Shown here piece after piece: positions 7,540 to 14,576 of a DNA stretch of 64,000 bases. The position numbers and the translations under genes were made by a program. The stretch comes from Enterococcus rivorum (GTDB lineage Bacteria > Bacillota > Bacilli > Lactobacillales > Enterococcaceae). The notes beneath the pieces are model-generated. The model was not told the origin of the DNA. It was given only the letters and a program-made list of their open reading frames with translations, and made no database searches. The stretch covers positions 62,001 through 126,000 of the forward strand of contig NZ_MIEK01000067.1 of NCBI RefSeq assembly GCF_001742285.1. Direction: 5' to 3'. Position 1 is the stretch's first letter. Every line of letters begins with the position of its first letter.

Positions 7540-7765
7540 AGTAGATTTAATGACAAAAAGTACTGAAGAACAAAAAGAGGAATTAATATATAACCTAACA
7601 AAAGAGACATATGATTTGCTTAGCATTCCAGCCGAGAAAATCTCTGTAGTAATTAATGAAATTCATGCTAGTAGTTGGGGGAGAGCTGGATATAAGAGTG
7701 ACAATGAAGCGTTTGAATCATTAAGTAGAAAAATCGACATAAATAGGAGGAAGCTTTTTGAATAG
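7526..7765 (+). CDS. 4-oxalocrotonate tautomerase-like protein with Pro-1
   Basis: A 79-residue protein beginning MPVIRVDLMTKSTEEQKEEL, with Pro-1 available after Met removal, and IAVVINE-like core reading ISVVINEIHASSWGRAG. The WGxAG segment is shared with the preceding gene, so the two are paralogues. Start overlaps the previous gene by 14 bases and the stop overlaps the thiolase TTG start by 8 bases, placing all of these in one coupled operon. Substrate unknown. Confidence 0.75.
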   Translation: MPVIRVDLMTKSTEEQKEELIYNLTKETYDLLSIPAEKISVVINEIHASSWGRAGYKSDNEAFESLSRKIDINRRKLFE

Positions 7766-8943
7766 AAAAGTAGTTATTACGAATGCTTTCCGAACGCCAA
7801 TCGGGGCAATGGGAGGAGCGCTGAGCAATTTTTCAGTCAGTGATTTAGGTGCCTTTGTAATCAAAAAAATCATTGAAGAAACCAAATTATCAACAAATTT
7901 AATTGATGAGGTCAATATGGGAGCCGTCTTTCAAGCTGGACAAGGGCAAAACGTTGCAAGACAAGCTTCAATGAAAGCGGGGATTCCATTTACAGTTCCT
8001 GCAACTACAATAAATATCTTGTGTGGATCAGGTTTACACGCTGTTAATTTATCAGCAAAAATGATTCAATCTGGTAATGCAGATGTGATCATTGCAGGGG
8101 GAATGGAAAATATGTCGGCTGCTCCTTATTTGCTAGATAATGCGAGATTTGGTTATAGACTTGGCAATAATAAGCTTATTGACTCTATGATTAACGATGG
8201 TTTAGAGGATGCGTTTAGTAGTCAACACATGGGAATTACTGCGGAGAACATAGCGGAAAGCTGGCATTTAAACAGAGAAGCTTTGGATCTTTTTTCTGAA
8301 CAGAGTCAAAGGAAAGCTACAATTGCTATAGAATCAGACAGGTTTAAAGATGAAATTGTCCCAGTAGAGGTTCAAAGAAAAAAAGAAACGTTTATCTTTG
8401 AACATGACGAAAGTGTTCGTTCAAACACTTCTTATGAATCATTAACAAAATTACGACCGGCTGGCTTTTAAAAAAGATGGAATTGTAACTGCTGGGAATT
8501 CGTCAGGAATTGGAGATGGTGCGGCTGCGGTGTTGCTAATGTCAGAGGAGAAAGCATTAGAGTTAGATTTAGAGATTCTTGGTTATTGGGAATCAGGAGA
8601 ATTAGCTGGGGTTGATCCAGATATCATGGGGATTGGTCCAGTAGATGCAACGAGAAAAGCTCTGAGTAAAACTAATTATTTAATTAAGGATATTGACTTA
8701 ATTGAACTAAATGAAGCATTTGCAGCACAGTCCATAGCAGTTATTGAAGAACTGGAATTAGATACAAGTATCGTAAATGTTAATGGAGGAGCTATTGCAT
8801 TAGGTCATCCGCTAGGTGCTTCTGGTTGTCGAATATTAGTTAGTTTGATTCATGAAATGAAAAAAAGAAAGTCAAAACTTGGTTTAGCCAGTCTATGCAT
8901 CGGTGGTGGAATGGGCTGTTCAACAATTATTAGGAATGAGTAA
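7758..8943 (+). pseudogene. Thiolase (acetyl-CoA acetyltransferase family), frameshifted by 4-bp duplication
   Basis: A TTG start behind AGGAGGAAGC opens a thiolase with the acylated cysteine in NILCGSGLHA (C89), then GGMENMS. The frame closes at TAA 8469-8471 after LTKLRPAGF. The rest of the enzyme continues in another frame: [42 protein letters not shown] (His) and SLCIGGGMG (second catalytic Cys), ending at 8943. The junction at 8459-8466 is GGCTGGCT; removing one GGCT restores LRPAFKKDG and a 393-residue enzyme, the usual thiolase length. All catalytic residues are otherwise intact, so the break is recent. In the operon it would supply or cleave a beta-ketoacyl-CoA. Confidence 0.85.
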
Positions 8944-9195
8944 CAACTATTTGTTGTACTAAATCATTGGCCTTTATAGCTAAAACTTTCTATGTCAACT
9001 TCATTTCTATTTTCTTGTGAATCTAGATATGGTAAACATGGGTGTTTCAGTGTCTAAAATGTACTATTCTTCTTTAAAAAAGCAATTGATAAATCACTTA
9101 GCAAAAATACTTTAGTTAGAAAATATTCATTTAAGAAAATGACAGCGATGTTTATTATCTATAATTCTTACTGGAAATAAAAGCCCTTGATCGTG

Positions 9196-9252
9196 TACCG
9201 ACCTCCAAGAGTTAGACCAAAAATCTAACTTTTGGAGGTCGGTATTTTTATT
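9196..9252. terminator. Strong hairpin ending the AfsA-like operon, possibly IS-end derived
   Basis: TACCGACCTCCAAGAGTTAGA and TCTAACTTTTGGAGGTCGGTA (9196-9244, described by their ends) pair with one G-T mismatch around a CCAAAAA loop, followed by TTTTTATTT. It is a good rho-independent terminator for the rightward operon, and can also serve the leftward small genes. The 250 bases before it (8944-9195) hold nothing I recognise. Arms ending in GTTAGA with an ACCTCCAA block resemble ends of IS3-family elements, so an IS-derived origin is possible. Confidence 0.6.
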
Positions 9253-9313
9253 TGATCTTTCAATTCTTTCTCATCCCAGTCGAAAATCACTTGTACTGAC
9301 TCGTTTTTTGAAA

Positions 9314-9492
9314 CTAGCCATTAGTAACTAAGACAATCTTGTTAGTCTGAGCTTTAAAGATTAAAATTGGCTCTTCTAAAGTATTTATTACTGTTTTAAA
9401 CGTATTCACCTCTTCAATTCGTTTGGCCATTCTTTTGTCATATATTAAAACTCTAATTTTCCCCCCCCTCCAATATACCTACGGTTGTTCAT
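9314..9492 (-). pseudogene. Small unknown gene frameshifted at a G8 tract
   Basis: ATG 9490-9492 follows GAGGAGGG. The frame reads MNNRRYIGGGGKLEF and stops because the tract is eight G (9461-9468, C on the + strand). With nine G the frame would read on through KIRVLIYDKRMAKRIEEVNT to a TAG at 9314, giving 59 residues. The start overlaps the preceding 54-codon gene by 14 bases. The product is unrecognised. It is either a disabled gene, a homopolymer sequencing error or a phase-variable gene. Confidence 0.55.
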
Positions 9493-9643
9493 AATATTCG
9501 CCCTCCTCGGCGTTTAAGTAAAACACAAACTTTTCAATACCGACTTCGTTAATTAGACGTTGACCGCAACCCCATATGTAATATTGAAATTCTTCATAAG
9601 ACAATAATCCTCGTTCATATTCTTCGATAATATTTACATCCAT
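9479..9643 (-). CDS. Small acidic hypothetical protein (54 aa)
   Basis: Reads MDVNIIEEYERGLLSYEEFQ, then YYIWGCGQRLINEVG and an acidic Tyr-rich end (AEEGEYYEQP). The ATG overlaps the end of the 105-residue gene by 10 bases and its own end overlaps the start of the frameshifted gene by 14 bases, so the three are translationally coupled. No family recognised. Confidence 0.5.
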   Translation of the reverse strand: MDVNIIEEYERGLLSYEEFQYYIWGCGQRLINEVGIEKFVFYLNAEEGEYYEQP

Positions 9644-9951
9644 GAATAGACCATCTTGACTATAGGTTTTTCCATATCAAAGTCCGACAATTTATATTCC
9701 TTTTGAGTTGAGAGGTAACACTGACTTATTTCTCTGTATTCGAAGACTAGAAAGTGGTTAACATTTTCAACAGGAAAAGCAGCTATGTATTTTCGTTTAT
9801 TTTTTGAAGGGAAGAGCCAAAAATTATAAACTGTCCCTTCTATGTCTATTCTGTTGCTGATTAATCTTCTAAATGGTATCAGTTTTAGAGAATAAAAAAA
9901 TTGTGCTGGTCGAGTAGGAGAGTTTAGTTCTACTCGTTTTATAAATCTCAT
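9634..9951 (-). CDS. Hypothetical protein (105 aa)
   Basis: Starts MRFIKRVELNSPTRPAQFFY at ATG 9951, chosen over a TTG two codons earlier because GAGG lies nine bases from the ATG. It is a basic, aromatic-rich beta-type protein (TVYNFWLFPSKNKRKYIAAF, then NHFLVFEYREISQCYL) with no signal peptide and no family I recognise. It heads a leftward group of three overlapping small genes beside the bacteriocin genes. Confidence 0.5.
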   Translation of the reverse strand: MRFIKRVELNSPTRPAQFFYSLKLIPFRRLISNRIDIEGTVYNFWLFPSKNKRKYIAAFPVENVNHFLVFEYREISQCYLSTQKEYKLSDFDMEKPIVKMVYSWM

Positions 9952-10150
9952 GTACAATCACCTCAAATACATTATACGAATGTATGTTCGTTTTGTAAAT
10001 GTAAATGTTCTTGAATTTCAATAGAAAAGTAGAATTTTCATTTCAGGGGGCATATGGGGGGGCAAAAAATAGATATTTATTGACATATCACTGAATAGGA
10101 ATATTTGTCTAGCAGGTTGAGGGGTTACTTTATTTAAAGGGATTAAGAAT

Positions 10151-10200
10151 ATACAAAATAGACCGCTGTAACTTTGGCTAGTTAGCGGTCTATTTTGTAT
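10151..10200 (-). terminator. Terminator of the bacteriocin-immunity genes
   Basis: A 17-bp perfect stem (ATACAAAATAGACCGCT, 10151-10167, with 10184-10200) with a 16-base loop, 40 bp past the immunity stop. The reverse strand arm ends in a T-rich run. Confidence 0.65.
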
Positions 10201-10238
10201 CAATAAAACTTTGCTACCGTTTTAAGCAGCTACAGGAG

Positions 10239-10532
10239 TTAATAACCATATCGAATATTTGATAATGAACTCAAATGTTTTAGTTTATTAGATTGTTCTT
10301 CACTAAGATGATTTCCATCACTTCGCAAAGCTTTCGATATATCTAGATTCATCCTACTTAGAATAAAGGGTACTGATGCTCCTTTTTGCTGTAGTTCTAT
10401 TCTGTAATTCTGCAAAATTGTTCCCAACTGACTGTTTGAATTTATTTCGTTGCAGTTAAGTAAATCATCAATAATATGCACTGCTTGATCACTTCTTTCT
10501 GTTCCGCCAGAAAACCAATTTACTTTAGACAT
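10239..10532 (-). CDS. Class IIa bacteriocin immunity protein (enterocin A immunity family)
   Basis: A 97-residue soluble, helical protein, MSKVNWFSGGTERSDQAVHI at the start and SVPFILSRMNLDIS in the middle, ending SLSNIRYGY. It has the size and pattern of class IIa immunity proteins, four-helix bundles that act inside the producer at the mannose-PTS receptor. It lies 140 bp downstream of the avicin-like structural gene on the same strand, the standard arrangement. Start ATG 10530-10532 has GAGGTGG upstream. Confidence 0.8.
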   Translation of the reverse strand: MSKVNWFSGGTERSDQAVHIIDDLLNCNEINSNSQLGTILQNYRIELQQKGASVPFILSRMNLDISKALRSDGNHLSEEQSNKLKHLSSLSNIRYGY

Positions 10533-10672
10533 ATTTTTACCACCTCATAATTTATTTTATACGGTTAATTATCTATTTTCAAGTTTAAACATTGAATTTC
10601 AAAAGACTTAAAAAACGCAGAGTAATAAACCACACAGTAGATTATAAGTAGAAGGATATCTATAGGAAAATT

Positions 10673-10858
10673 TTATGGCTTCCACCCAGCGGCTCCGCCA
10701 GTATACCAATTTGCTGCTGCGTTATTTCCGATATTACTAATAGCTTTACCCCAATCAACAGAGCATCCTTTTTTATTGCATGACACTCCATTACCGTAGT
10801 ATGTTCCACCAACAATATCTTTCATTTTTTGTAAATCTAATTTTTGCATTTTTTCCAT
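10673..10858 (-). CDS. Avicin A-like class IIa bacteriocin precursor
   Basis: A 61-residue precursor: 18-residue double-glycine leader MEKMQKLDLQKMKDIVGG, then a 43-residue peptide opening TYYGNGVSCNKKGCSVDWGK. The YGNGV box and the C9-C14 disulfide pair define pediocin-like bacteriocins, which permeabilise Gram-positive cells through the mannose PTS. As I recall avicin A (TYYGNGVSCNKKGCSVDWGK, then AISIIGNNSAANLATGGAAGWKS), this peptide differs at only a few C-terminal positions (AISNIGNNAAANWYTGGAAGWKP). The start at 10858 uses GGAG nine bases upstream; an ATG five codons earlier contains that site. Paired response-regulator-like repeats lie upstream. Confidence 0.92.
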   Translation of the reverse strand: MEKMQKLDLQKMKDIVGGTYYGNGVSCNKKGCSVDWGKAISNIGNNAAANWYTGGAAGWKP

Positions 10859-10931
10859 AGTTGCACGCTCCATTATCTTTTTTTGTTACAAGAAAAGAAT
10901 AGCAGTATCCACCCGAATAATATTTAAAAAG

Positions 10932-10961
10932 TCATGAAATATCAGAATTTCATCGTGGAAT
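10932..10961 (-). promoter_or_regulatory. Paired 9-bp repeats upstream of the bacteriocin gene
   Basis: On the reverse strand ATTCCACGA (10953-10961), 12 bases, ATTTCATGA (10932-10940). The same 9-12-9 spacing as at 11033-11062. Such direct repeats one helical double-turn apart are the binding sites of the response regulators that control pheromone-induced class II bacteriocins. Confidence 0.5.
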
Positions 10962-11032
10962 CTATGTTTGCCTGACATATAAGTTACAAATGACTTATTC
11001 ACTAAAAAAGGATCAAAGTTTTCATATAGTTC

Positions 11033-11062
11033 ATTTCAGGACACAAATAATCGATTTCAAGA
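11033..11062 (+). promoter_or_regulatory. Paired 9-bp repeats upstream of the exporter gene
   Basis: ATTTCAGGA (11033-11041), 12 bases, ATTTCAAGA (11054-11062). Repeats match at 8 of 9 positions. A TATCTATAGA region about 16 bases further could be the -10 box. No cognate kinase or regulator gene is in this region. Confidence 0.55.
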
Positions 11063-11124
11063 TAATCTCTAAGTTTTATCTATAGAAGAGGATATATTTA
11101 CTATAGACTAATTTTGGGGAAGGT

Positions 11125-12999
11125 ATGCATGTAATGAAAAAAATAAAATTGGTGAAGCAACATGATGAGAAAGACTGTGGGGTTGCGTGTTTATCTATGA
11201 TCTTAAATACCTATGATACGAGGCTCCCCATCAGTAAACTAAGATTGATGTCCGGAACGAATAATAAAGGCACTTCAGCTTTTGGGTTAGTACAAGCTCT
11301 AGAGACACTTAAGTTTGAAACAGAAGTCTTTCAAACGGATGATTCAATTTGGAAAGAAGAAAATTTGCCATTTCCGTTCATTGCTCATGTAATTATTGAT
11401 GGAGCGTTCCTTCATTACGTTGTCGTTTATGGGATGAAGAAAGGAAGGCTATTACTGGCAGATCCTGCCAGAGGTAAGTTGGAAAGAACTCCAAAAGAAT
11501 TTGCTGCTGAATGGACAGGAATCATATTGACTACCGTTCCCAAAGATGACTATCAGCCAGTTCATGATAAATCAAACGGACTATTCTCTTTTGTTCCTTT
11601 ATTAGCAAACCACAAAAAGACAATTGCGGGTATTGTTCTTCTTTCGTTTGTATTAACTGGATTTGGTATTATTGGTTCTTATTACTTTCAGATTATCATC
11701 GACCGAGTTGTTCCTTCAAAATCTGTCAATTTGTTGGAAATTATCTCGATGGGTCTTCTATCCATGTATGTGATACAAAGTTTTTTCCAGTATTTAAAAC
11801 AATATCTTCTAATCAAGTTAGGTCAGCGTCTGAGTACTTCTATCATGTTAAAGTATTTCAATCACGTGTTACATTTACCGATGAGCTTTTTTTCAACAAG
11901 GAAATCGGGAGAAATTATTTCAAGATTTTTGGATGCCAATAAAATCATTGATGCCTTAGCCAATGCAACTCTTTGTTTATTTTTAGACGCATCGATGGTC
12001 CTACTAATTGGGACTGCTTTGTTCCTACAAAATCGTCTGTTATTTTTGATAAGTTTAGTGACAGTTCCAATCTATGCTTTGATCGTTTTTCTATTTATAA
12101 AGCCGTTTGATAGAACCAATGAGGAACAAATGGAATCTGGGGCAGTGGTCAACTCACAAATAATTGAAAGCCTCAAAGGAATAGAAACAATTAAATCATT
12201 TAATGCGACTGACCAAGTATTTGACAAAGTACAAAACCAGTTCCAAGAGCTGATGGAGAAATCTTTTAAAAATGCGAATCTAGATAACCTTCAATCGAAT
12301 TTTAAAACAGCTTTACAAGTAATAGGATCAACCACATTATTATGGGTGGGGACTTCTTTAGTTATAAAAGGTAAGCTATCTATCGGACAATTGATCACGT
12401 ACAATGCTTTGATGTCTTTCTTCACGACGCCTTTGCAAAACATCATAAACCTTCAGGTAAAGATTCAAACTGCCAAAGTAGCTAACGATCGGTTGAATGA
12501 AGTTTTCTATTTAGAGCAGGAAAATCTAGGAGAATGTGTGAGTCCATTAATAAAAACAGAACCAGGATTAAAGAAGGAACCGTTAATTAAAGTAAAAGAC
12601 CTTTCTTTTGCTTATGGATTTGATGAAAATGTTCTAAATAATATTTTCTTTTCAATCAATTCAAATGAAAAAATAGCGATTGTTGGAATGAGTGGGTCTG
12701 GAAAATCGACAATGGCAAAACTACTTGTAAATTTTTATAGTCCACAAGAGGGAGAGATACAAATTCAAGGTATGCCGATTCAGACAATCCCACGAGTGCA
12801 TTTGAGAAATACAATTAGTTATGTGTCCCAAGATACTTTCTTTTTTAGTGGCAGCATTTATGAAAATCTGATATTTGGGTGCGACTGGAGGGGTTGGAGG
12901 TATTATTCTAGGCGGTTTCGGCGGTGCAATTGCCGGTGGATGTTTTGGTTAAAATGGTTATTCAAGTACTATTGTTTATGTTTGTTGTTGCTTTCATGA
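11125..12999 (+). pseudogene. C39-peptidase bacteriocin ABC exporter, truncated and fused
   Basis: The N-terminus is a C39 peptidase that cleaves double-glycine leaders (catalytic Cys in QHDEKDCGVACLSMI, His in FLHYVVVYG, Asp in LADPARG). A six-helix membrane domain (about 165-450) and an ABC domain with Walker A GMSGSGKST and Q-loop SYVSQDTFFF follow. Homology stops after YENLIFG near 12880. The signature motif, Walker B and switch His are missing, and the frame runs 40 codons through unrelated DNA in the wrong frame for it. Normal members are about 715 residues. The enzyme cannot hydrolyse ATP as written, so export of the neighbouring bacteriocin would need another transporter. Confidence 0.88.
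12878..12952 (+). pseudogene. C-terminal remnant of a glycine-rich class IIb-type bacteriocin
   Basis: In a frame different from the exporter the DNA reads GATGGVGGIILGGFGGAIAG then GCFG and TAA (12950-12952). Repeated GxxxG motifs and this Gly/Ala-rich end are typical of two-peptide (class IIb/Blp-like) bacteriocins. Leader and N-terminus are absent; the deletion that truncated the exporter joins it directly to this tail. A small membrane-protein gene follows one base later. Confidence 0.6.
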
Positions 13000-13109
13000 C
13001 CAAAGATAATTTTATAGTTCCAAAATTCTTTTTAGGTACGGGAGTGTTTACGCTTGGAATAATCTTAGAAAGAATAATAAGTTCTAAATTTGATGGAAAA
13101 AAGGGCTAA
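12954..13109 (+). CDS. Small membrane protein, putative bacteriocin immunity
   Basis: A 51-residue protein starting MVIQVLLFMFVVAFMTKDNF with a second hydrophobic segment (FFLGTGVFTLGIILERI), so two membrane helices and a basic tail (SSKFDGKKG). The ATG lies one base after the stop of the bacteriocin remnant, the place where class IIb immunity genes normally sit. Function by position only. With its bacteriocin gone and the promoter probably deleted, it may be an orphan. Confidence 0.5.
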   Translation: MVIQVLLFMFVVAFMTKDNFIVPKFFLGTGVFTLGIILERIISSKFDGKKG

Positions 13110-13172
13110 ATAAGCTCTTCTTTTTCTTATGTGGTGAAATTTATGGAAATATTGCTAAGTAATTATAAATCC

Positions 13173-13181
13173 ATTTCAAGA
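13173..13181 (+). promoter_or_regulatory. Single ATTTCAAGA box upstream of the double-glycine peptide
   Basis: ATTTCAAGA is identical to the downstream box before the exporter. The expected partner 21 bases upstream (around 13151-13160, TTGCTAAGT) is poor. A TATACTAAG region follows within 20 bases and could be the -10 box. Confidence 0.35.
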
Positions 13182-13246
13182 TAAATTTTTTATACTAAGT
13201 TAAAAAAGCTAGACTATGTTTATTAAATGAAAGGAGAGTGGTTCAC

Positions 13247-13384
13247 ATGACAAAGAGAAAAGCATTATCAAAAGAAGAACTAAAAAAAATTAAAGGTGGT
13301 ACCCCAGAAGGGATTGATATTGTTTCTGGTGGTTCACACGCTGCTCGCGATATCTTAAACGCAATTAAAAATTATTTTAAATAA
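13247..13384 (+). CDS. Double-glycine leader peptide: bacteriocin induction pheromone or small bacteriocin
   Basis: A 45-residue ORF behind AAAGGAGAG. The leader MTKRKALSKEELKKIKGG fits the LSxxELxxIxGG consensus exactly. Cleavage would release a 27-residue peptide, TPEGIDIVSGGSHAARDILN then AIKNYFK, with a possible amphipathic basic C-terminal half. Size fits enterococcal induction factors (about 25 residues) better than mature bacteriocins. It lies in the same island as the avicin-like gene and has a matching regulatory half-box upstream. No histidine kinase gene lies nearby, so its receptor would be elsewhere or lost. Confidence 0.7.
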   Translation: MTKRKALSKEELKKIKGGTPEGIDIVSGGSHAARDILNAIKNYFK

Positions 13385-13591
13385 TGGTGGGGAACAAGAG
13401 TAAAGAAAAAACTAATTGCTTTATTTTGACTATTGTTTTCCCACTCGTTAGTACTTTTATTTGCGCCTCAGATAACTTTTTTGGATGAAACAGTTGCTAC
13501 TACAGAGACCACTGAAATTGATCATCAAACACCAGTTGTTGGATTTGTACAATCTAATACTACCTTAGCTGATCAGTTTGGTTTGTGGTAG
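13384..13591 (+). pseudogene. Frameshifted small secreted protein
   Basis: An ATG overlapping the previous stop (TAATG) opens MVGNKSKEKTNCFILTIVFP, a basic start plus hydrophobic segment like a signal peptide, and stops at 13486-13488. From about 13460 the next frame is open (PQITFLDETVATTETTEID then HQTPVVGFVQSNT) to TAG 13589-13591. One frameshift near 13460 would join them into a secreted protein of about 68 residues. No family recognised. Confidence 0.4.
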
Positions 13592-13689
13592 TACTATAAA
13601 AAAGGAGTATAGATAAGGTTCTTAGTAGATAAAACTTTCGCGCCGATTCAAGGTTGATTCCGGCAAACATTTTACGTACAAGAATATCC

Positions 13690-13797
13690 ATGAAAAAGAA
13701 AAAGTATGAAGATAAAAGAAAAGTTAAGATTGGAAATCTGATATATACTGTAGAAATTAACCTTAAGCCGACAGAAAAAAATAAACAGAATCTATGA
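13690..13797 (+). CDS. Very small basic ORF (35 codons)
   Basis: Reads MKKKKYEDKRKVKIGNLIYT then VEINLKPTEKNKQNL. It loosely recalls the small transposon-associated TnpW-type proteins (KIGxxxYxV), but the match is weak. It may be a remnant of mobile DNA or chance. Confidence 0.25.
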   Translation: MKKKKYEDKRKVKIGNLIYTVEINLKPTEKNKQNL

Positions 13798-13893
13798 AGA
13801 ACACTCTAGGCCAAGAATACAAAAAATATTCTGAGTTAGAAGTGCCTGATACTTGGTAGAATAATAAGCCCTTAATGTTCTTAAAGTATAGAT

Positions 13894-13932
13894 AAATAAG
13901 ACTTACAAGATTTGTAAGTCTTATTTTTGTAT
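13894..13932 (+). terminator. Terminator hairpin
   Basis: AAATAAGACTTACAA (13894-13908) pairs with TTGTAAGTCTTATTT (13912-13926) and a T-rich run follows. It would end transcription from the bacteriocin-island genes on the + strand. The stretch from 13932 to 14188 holds no gene that I can support. Confidence 0.6.
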
Positions 13933-14188
13933 GCAAAAGCTTATCTTTCACTAAAATCATTCCATAACCTTCGATGACATATTGAAACAATAGATTCATT
14001 ATAGATATTAAAAAGAACTCGCTTTAATTAAAGTTTTTTTATGCCGCAGAGTTCTCAATTTTTTCTATCGCTCTATAAAATGCAAGTGCTTGATTATTCA
14101 GGAACCTTTTATAGTAAATTAATTTTTCTATTTTTATGAAATAAAACTGATTAACTAAATTAAGTGAGAATGCGATTAGCGTTGCTTG

Positions 14189-14377
14189 CTAACGCGGGTA
14201 ATTGAAGTAAAGGAGTATAAGGGAAATAAGTAAAATAGGAATACCAACCAATGCAAAAGGGATTGTAATACCGCCCCAAGCTGTTTTATTTGCCAGAGCT
14301 CTAATTCTAAAACTTATTCCTGAAATGGCAAGTAAAGCCAGTCCTATAAAAAAGAAAATCAATGAAAAAATTAACAT
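14189..14377 (-). CDS. Small two-helix membrane protein
   Basis: A 62-residue protein, MLIFSLIFFFIGLALLAISG, short basic loop (FRIRALANK), then a second helix (ITIPFALVGIPILLISLILL). ATG at 14377 has GGAGG eight bases upstream; the GTG inside the ribosome site is not preferred. No known family; context gives no function. Confidence 0.55.
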   Translation of the reverse strand: MLIFSLIFFFIGLALLAISGISFRIRALANKTAWGGITIPFALVGIPILLISLILLYFNYPR

Positions 14378-14576
14378 TAAAAGCACCTCCGTTACTAAAT
14401 AGTATACGATGATGAGAAGATTTGATACGAACGATTGTGTAAGGAAGATGACAACAAGGAAATGTATAAACCTTATATTGAAAATAATTGCTTGAAAAAT
14501 GAAATCTATTTAATTCTTCAGTTTAGTGATAGGTTTTGATAACTCACAGCGTATAATAGATTAAAGGGGTGAAAAC

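Noticed and set aside
13763-13999. 78-codon reverse ORF
   Set aside because: It crosses the terminator hairpin at 13894-13926 and has no ribosome site or homology that I recognise.
14040-14186. Reverse-strand open stretch following the small membrane protein stop (ends AFYRAIEKIENSAA)
   Set aside because: In frame after the stop but with no start codon, no ribosome site and no family; could be chance or a lost small gene.
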